Origin: Pseudoalteromonas ruthenica
Lineage (GTDB): Bacteria; Pseudomonadota; Gammaproteobacteria; Enterobacterales; Alteromonadaceae
Direction: 5' to 3'
Length of the DNA stretch: 64,000 bases
Assembly: GCF_008808095.1 (NCBI RefSeq)
Contig: NZ_CP023397.1
Location: 558,001 to 622,000 of the forward strand
In this document: positions 9,447 through 17,678 of the stretch, in pieces
How the letters are laid out: every line of letters starts with the position of its first letter
How positions within the stretch are numbered: position 1 is the stretch's first letter
Notes under the pieces: model-generated
What the model was told of the DNA's origin: nothing
Seen by the model: only the letters and a program-made list of their open reading frames with translations
The model's database searches: none
Translations under genes and position numbers: made by a program

Positions 9447-10517
9447 TTACCCTTGTTGGCAGGCCGTTACCGCCTCGGCAATGAGCTCTAACCCAGTTTG
9501 CGAGCACTCAGGTAAAGCCGCTTGACTGTCACGCACTGGAGTTACACGCTCACCCCACTTTATGTAACTGGCTGCCCATGTCAGGCCAGCGCCGAAGGCG
9601 GCTGACATTATATTCGCGCCAGGTTTGACCATCCCTCTTTCGACAGCCTCACACAAGGCAATGGCAATGGTTGCTGCGGAGGTATTGCCGTATTCATCGA
9701 TATTAACCATCACTTTGTCATCGTCTACTTTTAAGCGCTGTTGAATTGATTGGATAATTCGTAAGTTCGCTTGGTGTGGTACTAATACATCGATGTCATC
9801 GAGGCTAAGTTGTGCCTGACTCAACACATCGTCGCAGGCTACACTCATGCCTTTGACGGCACGTTTGAAGATTTCCGGGCCAACAAAGTTTAAATCAGAC
9901 CCGCCAATGGTCTGGTATTTATTCACGTTGGTGCCAAAGTTACTAATATGCAAAATTGAACGGTCGCTGCTGTCACAGCCACTTTTGCTCGCGAGTAACC
10001 CTAATGGTTGCTCACTGGCTTGCAGTACCACCGCACCGGCGCCATCACCAAATAACACCGCACTGTCACGCAGGGCCCAATTGACATACCACAGCATGCG
10101 CTCGGCGGCGACTACAACAGCGGTTTTAATCATGCCTGCCTGGATTTGAGCCGTGGCCATTTGCAGCGCATATAAAAAACCAGAGCAGGCGGCGTTACTG
10201 TCACAGGTTGCGGCCCCTTTGGCGCCTAGGCGTTGTTGTACTTCCGAGGCTGTGTTGGCGACCATGGTACTCGGTGTGCAAGTGGCAACCAGCACGAGAT
10301 CAAGCTGCTCGGCGTCAACGCCAGCACAATCTAACGCGCGTTGAGCGGCCACGGTTGCAAGCTCGGCAGTGCTTACGTGGCTAATATGGCGGGCTTTAAT
10401 ACCGGTGCGAGAGCTGATCCACTCATCTGAGGTATCAACCACGGTGGCAATGTCATCGTTAGTAATGCGTGCTGGTGGGATACATTTGCCCCAGCCAGTG
10501 ATCTCTGCATAGTGCAT
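9447..10517 (-). CDS. fabH: beta-ketoacyl-ACP synthase III (KAS III, FabH-like)
   Basis: This 356-residue enzyme has the complete KAS III triad: the catalytic cysteine in [11 protein letters not shown], the histidine in [10 protein letters not shown] and the asparagine in [24 protein letters not shown] near the N-terminus is the usual FabH hallmark. KAS III enzymes condense acyl-CoA with malonyl-ACP to start fatty-acid synthesis. The start at 10517 was chosen because AGGAA lies seven bases upstream and [10 protein letters not shown] aligns with family N-termini; an ATG 14 codons further upstream is less likely. It stands outside any fab operon, and the C-terminal tail (about residues 328-356) is longer than in E. 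coli FabH. It may therefore be a paralogue with another acyl preference. The symbol is by family only. Confidence 0.85.
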   Translation of the reverse strand: MHYAEITGWGKCIPPARITNDDIATVVDTSDEWISSRTGIKARHISHVSTAELATVAAQRALDCAGVDAEQLDLVLVATCTPSTMVANTASEVQQRLGAKGAATCDSNAACSGFLYALQMATAQIQAGMIKTAVVVAAERMLWYVNWALRDSAVLFGDGAGAVVLQASEQPLGLLASKSGCDSSDRSILHISNFGTNVNKYQTIGGSDLNFVGPEIFKRAVKGMSVACDDVLSQAQLSLDDIDVLVPHQANLRIIQSIQQRLKVDDDKVMVNIDEYGNTSAATIAIALCEAVERGMVKPGANIMSAAFGAGLTWAASYIKWGERVTPVRDSQAALPECSQTGLELIAEAVTACQQG

Positions 10518-10679
10518 AAAAATTCCTAAGGTTGCTGCGTCGGACGTTTGTTTATTCATCTGGCCCGATCTCTTTGCTATGGCAACTTTATACCAAAATG
10601 CAGCGTTTTGGTCGAGTTATACTGGTTTGCACCGGCAAAGTATGTTCAGGTAAAAGAAAATAATAACCAAGGAAAAACA

Positions 10680-11987
10680 ATGAAACTCACCACATGTGCA
10701 AGCTTACTATTGGCGTTATCAAGCGCAAGCGCTTGGGCGCAAAGTACATTGATTTATGCCGGTAAAATACTCCCAGCGGCCAATGCCGATGTTCTCGAGC
10801 GGCAAACCCTCGAAGTAGTAGACGGACGTGTCCAGGGTATTCATGAAGGCTATGTTAGTGCTCAAACGTTAGGCTTGGCCGACGCGCATATTATTGACCT
10901 TAAAGAACAATTTGTAATGCCGGGGCTGATAGATTTGCACGTGCATATTAGTTTTGAACGTGATCCCCAGGCTGACCCTGAAAGGTGGTTGAAGGAGGTC
11001 GAGGCCGATCAGGCGTTACGTGCAACGCAATTTCTTGGCAATACCCTCAATGCGGGGTTCACTACCGTGCGTGATTTGGGCAGTTATAACGAGGTGATTT
11101 TTCCGCTGCAACGAGCAGTAGAAAGTGGCGTAATACAGGGGCCACGTATTATTGCTGCAGGTGAGGCGGTGACTCCAACAGGCGGCCACGGTGATTTACA
11201 TGGGTATAGACAAGAGGTACTTGATGCGTTTGCTCCACGCATGGGCGTGTGCAATGGCGCCGATGATTGCACACGGGCGGTGCGCGAGATTGTAAAAGCC
11301 GGGGCACAAGTTATCAAAATCACGGCCACTGGCGGGGTATTGAGTAACACTCAAGCGGGGCTCAATCAGCAACTGACCGATGAGGAAATGAAGGCGATTG
11401 TTGATACCGCTCATAATCTTGGTCGCCCTGTGACAGCTCACGCACACAGCGCCCAGGGGGTTGCAGCTGCACTTCGCAGCGGAGTCGATTCTATCGAGCA
11501 CGGTTCTTATGCTAATGACGAAACGGTGGCGCTGTTTAAAAGTACGGGCGCTTACTTAGTGCCGACATTGTTAGCGGGGATCTCTGTGAGTGAGGAAGTG
11601 AAGCACAATGATAAGGTTCCTCAGGCAATTGTAGACAAAATAACGCAGGTCGCCCCGGTGGTGAAAGCATCATTCCAACGGGCTTTAGATGAAGGCGTGA
11701 ATATCGCGTTTGGTACCGACTCAGGGGTATCCCGCCATGGAGATAACGCCCGCGAATTTGCATTGTTAGTCGAGTATGGTATGTCGCCCCGTGAAGCGTT
11801 GGCGACTAGTTTAGAACAAGCACCTAAGCTATTGAATATGAGCAAGGAAGTTGGCAAATTACAAAACGGATACTACGCTGATGTAATTGCTGTTGCGCAG
11901 TCGCCATTAAAGGATATTTCGCAACTAAGCGCAGTGACCTTTGTCATGAAAGAAGGGAAAGTCATCAAACATCATGAGCAAGATTAA
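10680..11987 (+). CDS. exported metal-dependent amidohydrolase (imidazolonepropionase-like)
   Basis: This 435-residue protein has a signal peptide (MKLTTCASLLLALSSASAWA), so it acts in the periplasm. The amidohydrolase metal ligands appear in order: LIDLHVHISF (HxH on strand 1), IKITATGG (the lysine that is carbamylated in many members), VTAHAHSAQG and SIEHGSY (the two histidines), and FGTDSGVSRHG (the aspartate). This pattern matches the group that includes Xaa-Pro/Xaa-Arg dipeptidases and related peptidases, so a dipeptidase role is more likely than imidazolone breakdown. The ATG at 10680 has AAGGAA upstream; an upstream in-frame extension would lack a signal peptide. It overlaps the next gene by 14 bases, so the two are likely translated together. 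Confidence 0.88.
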   Translation: MKLTTCASLLLALSSASAWAQSTLIYAGKILPAANADVLERQTLEVVDGRVQGIHEGYVSAQTLGLADAHIIDLKEQFVMPGLIDLHVHISFERDPQADPERWLKEVEADQALRATQFLGNTLNAGFTTVRDLGSYNEVIFPLQRAVESGVIQGPRIIAAGEAVTPTGGHGDLHGYRQEVLDAFAPRMGVCNGADDCTRAVREIVKAGAQVIKITATGGVLSNTQAGLNQQLTDEEMKAIVDTAHNLGRPVTAHAHSAQGVAAALRSGVDSIEHGSYANDETVALFKSTGAYLVPTLLAGISVSEEVKHNDKVPQAIVDKITQVAPVVKASFQRALDEGVNIAFGTDSGVSRHGDNAREFALLVEYGMSPREALATSLEQAPKLLNMSKEVGKLQNGYYADVIAVAQSPLKDISQLSAVTFVMKEGKVIKHHEQD

Positions 11988-12381
11988 AGCGCAAACGTTG
12001 GCGCAACTAATTGAGTTAGAAAGAACTTTAATGAGCGAAGAGGTGCGCAGCAATGCCTCGCGATTAAATGAGTTGCTTGATGAACGTTTTATCGAGGTGT
12101 CGGCCGACGGCCGGCGCTTTGATAAGGACAATGTGCTTGCTCGGCTACCAAAAGAGCAAGCCAAGGGACGAAAACCCACCTTTCACAATCAAGATTTTGA
12201 AGGGCGTATGCTGTGCGATGATGTCGCCCAGCTCTCTTACCGAGGTGCGCTCAGACGCATCAAAGGAGGGCAATGGCACTACTCTGTAAGGATGTCGATA
12301 TGGTGTCTGAATAGCAACCAAGATTGGCGTTTAGTTTACCACCAAGGCACGCCTTGTGAGGCCTTCCAGTTAAACCGGTAA
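11974..12381 (+). CDS. NTF2-like (DUF4440/SnoaL-type) protein
   Basis: This 135-residue soluble protein starts inside the last codons of the amidohydrolase gene. The pattern LIELERTLMSEEVRSN, RLNELLDERFIEVSADGR, then alternating strands (MLCDDVAQLSYRG, WHYSVRMSIWCLN, WRLVYHQGTPC) fits the cone-shaped NTF2-like fold. DUF4440 members typically have W-R-L-V-Y-H-Q-G-T near the end, as here. No catalytic residues can be assigned. The overlap suggests a partner role to the amidohydrolase, but no signal peptide is visible, so the two would be in different compartments. It may be a ligand-binding or stress protein. Confidence 0.75.
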   Translation: MSKIKAQTLAQLIELERTLMSEEVRSNASRLNELLDERFIEVSADGRRFDKDNVLARLPKEQAKGRKPTFHNQDFEGRMLCDDVAQLSYRGALRRIKGGQWHYSVRMSIWCLNSNQDWRLVYHQGTPCEAFQLNR

Positions 12382-12468
12382 CGTCGCCGTAGTCTCCCAC
12401 TCTGTGCTTTTCTCAGCGCCAGAATAACGATAGACTTTCATTATTCTTCACCCCTTAGCGCTGTTATT

Positions 12469-13746
12469 TTGGACCTGCTATTACAATCCAGCATTCGCCG
12501 TGTGTTATTGCTACGCAGTGTCGCCATTGCACTGCAGTTACTGGCGGTGCTCATTGCTTACTATGTACTTGATTTTGCGTTAGCACTTTTGCCGCTGTTG
12601 AGCATCATCGCCGTGGAGTCGCTATTTCAGCTGCTGAGTGTGGTGTTGCTACGACGACGCATCCACAGTCGCGCACCGGTGGGCGCCGCCACCGTAGTGT
12701 GGCAATTATTAGCTGATATCCTGTTTTTAACCTTGCTGCTTATGCACAGTGGCGGGGCGACCAATGCCTTTGTGTCATTGCTGCTGTTGCCGGTTATGAT
12801 TGCTGCTGTGACCTTACCTGGGCGTTTAACGGTGTTATTAACCGTTATTGCAATTGCTGCTTATTCGGCCTTAGTGATGATGATGCCATTGCATCATCAA
12901 GGTGAGCAGGGCATGCAAATGCGCCACCATTTTATCGCCATGTGGATAAACTTTGTACTCAGTGCCGTTGTGGTCGCCACTCTGGTTAGCGCATTGTCTC
13001 GCACTTTGGCAAAACAACAGCGCGCTATTGCCCAAAGCCGAGAAGAGCAGCTTCGCGCTGAGCAGCTTGTGTCTTTGGGCAGCGCTGCAGCGCAAGCGAC
13101 TCACCAACTAGCCACACCGCTTGCAAATTTGGCGCTGTTGCATGATGAAGCAAGGGAGCTAAGCGCCGACAATCCGACATTACAGCCTGTGGTTGATGAT
13201 ATGGCGGTGCCTTTGGCACAGTGTCAGCGGCAGTTGGATTTGTTTCGTGCTCGGGCACAGCAGCTGCGTGATGCTCATGAAAGAGCGCCTCATTATCAGC
13301 CGCTATTACAGCTCGTTGATGAGATCCGCCAAGCTTTCACGCTGAATTATCCGTCTCAGCAACTGCATTGTCAGCTCCCACATCAAGGTGAACATATTGA
13401 AATTATTAGTGACCCATTGTTGAGTGCCGCTGTGATTAACGTATTGGCCAATGCTGTGCGGGCAAACGAAGAGGTTGGGGCAGAGCGTATCACGATTACC
13501 ATCCGCGACTCTGACTCTGCTCTTCATTGGCGAATTGAGGACCAAGGCCGAGGGTTTAGCGCTGAGATGCAGGCCTCCTTGGGCAGCGCAGTGATAGCGA
13601 GTAGCGATGGTTTTGGTGTGGCGCTGTGGCTAACCAACGCCACGATAGAGCGCATTGGTGGCACTTTGGCATTGGCCAACAATGAACACGGTGCATGCAT
13701 TGATATCACTATTCCTAAGAGGCGCTATGAAGCTGTTACTGATTGA
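12469..13746 (+). CDS. RegB/PrrB/ActS-type sensor histidine kinase
   Basis: This 425-residue membrane kinase begins at TTG 12469; no ATG fits the first transmembrane helix. About six hydrophobic segments cover residues 12-180. Between them, GGATNAF (95-101) corresponds to the quinone-sensing GGxxNPF motif of RegB, with alanine in place of proline. The H-box THQLATPLANL places the phosphorylated histidine at 212. The cysteine in LAQCQRQLDLF (252) sits where RegB carries its redox-active cysteine. The N-box (NVLANAVRANEE) and G-boxes (EDQGRGFS, DGFGVALWL) complete the ATPase domain. RegB homologues sense respiratory redox state. The gene overlaps its response regulator by 20 bases. Confidence 0.88.
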   Translation: MDLLLQSSIRRVLLLRSVAIALQLLAVLIAYYVLDFALALLPLLSIIAVESLFQLLSVVLLRRRIHSRAPVGAATVVWQLLADILFLTLLLMHSGGATNAFVSLLLLPVMIAAVTLPGRLTVLLTVIAIAAYSALVMMMPLHHQGEQGMQMRHHFIAMWINFVLSAVVVATLVSALSRTLAKQQRAIAQSREEQLRAEQLVSLGSAAAQATHQLATPLANLALLHDEARELSADNPTLQPVVDDMAVPLAQCQRQLDLFRARAQQLRDAHERAPHYQPLLQLVDEIRQAFTLNYPSQQLHCQLPHQGEHIEIISDPLLSAAVINVLANAVRANEEVGAERITITIRDSDSALHWRIEDQGRGFSAEMQASLGSAVIASSDGFGVALWLTNATIERIGGTLALANNEHGACIDITIPKRRYEAVTD

Positions 13747-14251
13747 AGATGACCTGGCCTTTGCGCGAACACTCATGAGGCGCCTAGAAGCGCACACCCA
13801 AGCGCAGGCACATGCTGATTGTGTGCAAAGTGCGCTGTTTCAAGCACGACAGTTACGCCCCAGCCACATTATTTTGGATATGAATTTAAATAATGAGTCT
13901 GGACTGCAGCTGCTTGCACCGCTGCGCTCTTTGCTGCCGAGTGCGCGCATCATATTGCTGACTGGGTTTGCCAGTATTGCCACTGCAGTCAAAGCAGTGA
14001 AGCTCGGCGCTGATGATTACCTCGCTAAGCCTGTGTCTATGGCACTTTTACTAGCCACTTTGGAGGATGATATTGTGCATTCACACGTTTCGCACGACGA
14101 TGAGGTCATGTCTCCTGAGCGTTTGGAGTGGGAGCATATTCAAGCGGTGCTGACGCGCAACAATGGCAACATTTCGCAAACAGCGCGCCAACTCAACATG
14201 CACCGACGTACCTTGCAACGTAAGTTGCAGAAAAAACCGGTGGCAAATTAA
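13727..14251 (+). CDS. RegA/PrrA/ActR-type response regulator
   Basis: This 174-residue regulator has a receiver domain at residues 1-115: acidic pocket EDD (7-9), phospho-acceptor Asp51 in IILDMNLN, and conserved Lys101 in YLAKPVS. A short linker leads to a Fis-type helix-turn-helix, NISQTARQLNMHRRTLQRKL, as in RegA/PrrA. It has no AAA+ domain, again like RegA. The ATG lies within the end of the kinase gene and has AGAGG just upstream, which indicates translational coupling. In RegA family members this domain controls respiration, redox and energy genes. The targets here are unknown, but the divergently placed copper-type receptor downstream is a neighbour worth testing. Confidence 0.9.
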   Translation: MKLLLIEDDLAFARTLMRRLEAHTQAQAHADCVQSALFQARQLRPSHIILDMNLNNESGLQLLAPLRSLLPSARIILLTGFASIATAVKAVKLGADDYLAKPVSMALLLATLEDDIVHSHVSHDDEVMSPERLEWEHIQAVLTRNNGNISQTARQLNMHRRTLQRKLQKKPVAN

Positions 14252-14279
14252 CCTCGCTGAGGAGACTTTAGAAAAGAAA

Positions 14280-14304
14280 AAAGGCCAATAACAACGTGGC
14301 CTTT
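14280..14304 (-). terminator. terminator between regulator and TonB receptor
   Basis: AAAGGCCA (14280-14287) pairs with TGGCCTTT (14297-14304) over a 9-base loop. On the minus strand a T-rich run follows, so it terminates the receptor gene that stops at 14313. It may also work for the plus-strand regulator. Confidence 0.82.
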
Positions 14305-14312
14305 GGTAGCTA

Positions 14313-16340
14313 TCACAAAGAGAAACTAACACCTAGATGGAGAGTACGGCCCAGTGCCTGTAAACGTTGTCCTTTATCTAACTCCCGGCCATCAACACGG
14401 TTTATGCCGTTGAGATGTGGCGCATAGCTATGATCAAAAAGGTTGTTAACCGCTGCATTGAACTGCCAATGGCTGTTGATATCATAATCTACACTCACAT
14501 CAACGACACCATAGCCGGGTGAGCTCAGCTCGTTGTTATAGTGCGACACATGCGTTTGCGACTGGGCGAAGCGCCAACGCGCAGCCACTTGGTAATCATT
14601 GGCATAGTAATGGGCACTTAATTGGCCGTTAAGTGGGCTGATACGATAGAGATCGTCATTCACCTCATCCCTGCGTTTACCGCGCACATAACTAATCTGA
14701 GCATTAACTTGCCACTGCCGAGAGAGTTGATACTCGGCGCTCATATCAGCCCCGTAAAGGTGAGCATCAATATTACTAAAGCGAAGCGCGCCTTGCCCAG
14801 ACATCATCATCGCCACCATATTCACCACACTGTCTTCACTGGGGATGCCTTGAATGTAATTATCAATTCGTTGATAAAATAGCTGAGGCTTTATCGAGAG
14901 CCGCTCACAGGTGTATGACCAACCCACATTCGCTTGGTACGCCGTTTCAGGTTTAAGGTTGATATTACCGACATAGGTTTTACCATCCGCAAGGCCCCCG
15001 GTTGCTTGCATGGGAAGCCATAAATAACGCGCTTGATAGCTCGCAGCCCGCTCTTTGATAGCGACACCGTAACTGAGGTCTGAGTGTGAATTCAACGTAT
15101 AGCGATTATTGATGACCACATCGAAGGTGGTATCACTGACGCTTTTGTCTGCATCATTAAAACGAGTTTGTAAGGTTGCAACCGCTGGCATCATCATGGC
15201 CATGGTGGAGCTTACTTTATCGGCATTGGCAACATTGTATTTCAACCGTGCGCCTACTGTTGTGTTGAGCTTGCGGTGGCTAAACGTGTACTCGGTGAAT
15301 AGGCTATGGCGGTCATCAGCAACATTATTAAAGTTTTCCACGAAAAATGCGTCATTGTTTGGATTAGTGATGTCCGCATCATGACGGTTGATACTGCCAT
15401 CATAGCCCCATAGCCAAGCCCCTGTTTGTATGTGGGCAAAGAGACTGGTACTGCGTCCTAAAGCCAGGGTATAACGTGCTTTTTGCGCGGTACTGAGGGC
15501 GCGCTGTTGGTAGTTATCCATACCATGCTCGCCATCTTGAAAGCCCATACCCCATAATAGCGTTGTGTCACTGATTTCGTGCTCACCCGATACCTCAAAT
15601 CGTGTGGTGTCGATGTAATCAATATCCATAGGCAGCGCGGCTGTGCCGCTTTGTTTGGTATCGGTACGATGAATATTGGCGAAGAGGCGCCCTTGATTTA
15701 GGGCCGACGTGGTAAGCACACCATACTGGTGACGCTGGTAATCACTGTTCGGAATAGCACCTTCTTTGGCCTCTTGTTCATCACTGTTGCGCGTATCTGC
15801 GTAGGCGAGCCAAGCAAATTGGCTATTACCAGCGCCCTCAGCGAGGCTAGCATTGAACCCTGAGCCATTATCTTGTGCATTGATGCGGCCATTAACAGTC
15901 AATGGGCTATCGAGCTCAGCGCGGCGCATGTTTACGTCAATGGCCCCGCCAAGCGTGTCGATACCGGCACTGACCGGGGCAATACCGCGATAGATGTCCA
16001 TGTTTGCAATGATGATGGCAGGGGTGTAACTGAGTGGTGTATCCATTGAGTTGGGGCCTGCACCACTGAAGTTGAGGCCATTGCTGGCGACATTAATGCG
16101 TTGGGCAAACATACCTCGGTATTGCGCTAAACCTGTTATCGGGCCATTTTTGTTTACACCCGCACCAACAACACCATCGAGCCAATCGGCTGTGTCGGTT
16201 GCAAACTTTTGTGCCGGTATTTGCATTAAACGAGCACCCGTATCATGGTGTTGCGAGTGCACGGTGATCACTTCCATGGCCTGACTATTGACTGCGAAAA
16301 GTGCGGTGATGGTTGCGCCAAGGGCTGATTTTATCTTCAT
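14313..16340 (-). CDS. TonB-dependent receptor, probably copper-related (OprC/NosA-like)
   Basis: This is an outer-membrane barrel of 675 residues from ATG 16340; a GTG three codons earlier is less likely. The signal peptide ends near VNSQA. The plug contains DTADWLDGVVGAGVNKNGP, SGAGPNSMDTPLSYTP and DTLGGAIDVNMRR, an arrangement typical of the OprC/NosA copper receptors. Two methionine clusters, TMAMMMPAVA and NMVAMMMSGQ, lie in predicted outer loops and could bind copper. The C-terminus ends in LGVSFSL, a normal final barrel strand, after NNLFDHSYAPHLNGINR. Copper uptake is inferred from these motifs; another metal or small ligand is possible. A 9-base dyad just upstream (16354-16382) may be its operator. 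Confidence 0.8.
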   Translation of the reverse strand: MKIKSALGATITALFAVNSQAMEVITVHSQHHDTGARLMQIPAQKFATDTADWLDGVVGAGVNKNGPITGLAQYRGMFAQRINVASNGLNFSGAGPNSMDTPLSYTPAIIIANMDIYRGIAPVSAGIDTLGGAIDVNMRRAELDSPLTVNGRINAQDNGSGFNASLAEGAGNSQFAWLAYADTRNSDEQEAKEGAIPNSDYQRHQYGVLTTSALNQGRLFANIHRTDTKQSGTAALPMDIDYIDTTRFEVSGEHEISDTTLLWGMGFQDGEHGMDNYQQRALSTAQKARYTLALGRSTSLFAHIQTGAWLWGYDGSINRHDADITNPNNDAFFVENFNNVADDRHSLFTEYTFSHRKLNTTVGARLKYNVANADKVSSTMAMMMPAVATLQTRFNDADKSVSDTTFDVVINNRYTLNSHSDLSYGVAIKERAASYQARYLWLPMQATGGLADGKTYVGNINLKPETAYQANVGWSYTCERLSIKPQLFYQRIDNYIQGIPSEDSVVNMVAMMMSGQGALRFSNIDAHLYGADMSAEYQLSRQWQVNAQISYVRGKRRDEVNDDLYRISPLNGQLSAHYYANDYQVAARWRFAQSQTHVSHYNNELSSPGYGVVDVSVDYDINSHWQFNAAVNNLFDHSYAPHLNGINRVDGRELDKGQRLQALGRTLHLGVSFSL

Positions 16341-16353
16341 AATATCCACTGAG

Positions 16354-16382
16354 AATTGAAAAGCATGTCTGAATTTTCAATT
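16354..16382. promoter_or_regulatory. inverted repeat upstream of the copper-type receptor
   Basis: AATTGAAAA (16354-16362) and TTTTCAATT (16374-16382) are perfect 9-base inverted copies separated by 11 bases. The centre is about 28 bases upstream of the receptor ATG at 16340, where a repressor or activator could bind. It does not resemble a Fur box. The regulator is unknown. Confidence 0.45.
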
Positions 16383-16516
16383 GCTTAGGGACGAGGTGCA
16401 ATAACAAACCGCCACAGTGCGGCAATATGTCGCACTCCAGTGAGCAACGCACGAATTTTGCTGGTACGGTGTTCGCAAGCTACGCTTAGTAGGGTGTATT
16501 ATTTGTGAGCCACGCT

Positions 16517-16921
16517 ATGAATTTTGCAGATTTTAATTTTATCGCGGTGCTAATTGCAGCCCTTGCCACGTTTATCTTAGGTGGCGTGTGGTATTCACCA
16601 CTGATGTTTAAAAATGCTTGGTTAGATGGGTGCGGGTTAACGGACATAGATTTGCAAAATGCGGCAATGGGAAAGGTCTTTACCATCGCCTTTATACTCT
16701 CTCTTTTGGCTGCTTTTATCTTTGCGTTATTTTTAGGCCCTCGGCCCGAGCTCGGGTTTGCGGTAGGTGCAGGCTTTGCTGCGGGTTTAGGGTGGGTGGC
16801 TACGTCCTTTGGGATTAGCTATGTTTTCGAGCAGCGACCTCTAAAGCTGTTTTTAGTTAATGCCGGATACCATACTGTGCAGTTTACCTTGATGGGGCTT
16901 ATTCTGGGCTTATGGCATTAG
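16517..16921 (+). CDS. DUF1761 family membrane protein
   Basis: This 134-residue protein has four predicted transmembrane helices. The first helix reads FIAVLIAALATFILGGVWYS followed by PLMFKNAWL, the hallmark start of DUF1761 proteins. The second (FTIAFILSLLAAFIFALFLG), third (GFAVGAGFAAGLGWVATSFG) and fourth (FTLMGLILGLWH) complete the set. Family members are inner-membrane proteins of unknown role. The ATG at 16517 is preferred over a GTG four codons upstream, because family proteins start close to the NFADFN segment. It is divergent from the copper-type receptor and 53 bases before a zinc-ribbon gene on the same strand. Confidence 0.8.
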   Translation: MNFADFNFIAVLIAALATFILGGVWYSPLMFKNAWLDGCGLTDIDLQNAAMGKVFTIAFILSLLAAFIFALFLGPRPELGFAVGAGFAAGLGWVATSFGISYVFEQRPLKLFLVNAGYHTVQFTLMGLILGLWH

Positions 16922-16974
16922 AGCATCGCGCCTGACAATGGTAGACTAGGCTGTGTTGTCTTAAGGGAGGGCGC

Positions 16975-17226
16975 ATGGCTAAACCGAACAAAAAGGGCCC
17001 CGTTCGCACCGTGAATATTCATTGTTCGCAGTGCCGCACTAAACTCTACAAATACCGCAAAGGCGGCAAGGGCGCGCTTATTAAATGTTTTATCGAACGC
17101 ATAACTGAGGACTTCACTGAGCAGCTCGCCACCTGTCCGCAATGTCAGCAGGTTTTCGCACGAGAGACTATGATCAGGGGCACCCCCGCATTGAAAATGA
17201 TCGGCCAAAAAGTATTTATGAAATAA
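16975..17226 (+). CDS. small zinc-ribbon-like protein
   Basis: This basic 83-residue protein has two CxxC knuckles, CSQC (17-20) and CPQC (54-57), which probably form one zinc ribbon. Another cysteine is at 38 (LIKCFIERIT). The lysine-rich start (MAKPNKKGPVR) and the middle segment KYRKGGKGALIK suggest nucleic-acid contact. GGGAGGG lies just before the ATG, a very strong ribosome-binding site. The exact family is not one I can name; short proteins of this shape occur in Vibrio and Alteromonas relatives. No partner is evident. Confidence 0.72.
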   Translation: MAKPNKKGPVRTVNIHCSQCRTKLYKYRKGGKGALIKCFIERITEDFTEQLATCPQCQQVFARETMIRGTPALKMIGQKVFMK

Positions 17227-17314
17227 GCCAGCAAAAGATACGGGCATTTGTCCTTAAAGTGTATGAATGGCCACTGTTAAGCTCGACCGGTTTGGTTTTC
17301 ATCTGGAGTAAACA

Positions 17315-17593
17315 ATGGATATTTTGTTCGATGTTATTGGCATGTCGGGCACCTTTTTAGTGGTAGGTGCATTCTTTTTGTTGCAGTTGAATAAGCTGCC
17401 TGCAACGGGCTTAGGTTACAACCTAATGAACCTATCAGGCGCCATTTTATTGCTAATAAGCCTTTGTTATAACTTTAACTTGGCCAGCTTCGTTATCGAA
17501 ATTTTCTGGATAGCGGCGTCACTCATTGGTATCTATAAATACATTAAAGCGCGTAAAGCCAGTAAGCTTGCAGCGGCGCATTCCGCCTCATAA
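17315..17593 (+). CDS. CBU_0592-type small membrane protein
   Basis: This 92-residue protein has three hydrophobic segments: IGMSGTFLVVGAFFLLQL, then NLMNLSGAILLLISLCYNF, then FVIEIFWIAASLIGIYKYIK. The LGYNLMNLSGAILLLISL and EIFWIAASLIGI signatures match the CBU_0592-like family, which occurs as stand-alone proteins and as domains next to transporters. The role is unknown. The C-terminus is short and polar. It lies alone between a zinc-ribbon gene and a TonB receptor. Confidence 0.72.
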   Translation: MDILFDVIGMSGTFLVVGAFFLLQLNKLPATGLGYNLMNLSGAILLLISLCYNFNLASFVIEIFWIAASLIGIYKYIKARKASKLAAAHSAS

Positions 17594-17678
17594 ACACACC
17601 TTGGCGTGAAACTACATTTGTTTTTATGTAAATATGGTGTAATTATTTAATTTATGAGTGATTTACACCGTATGTGCG

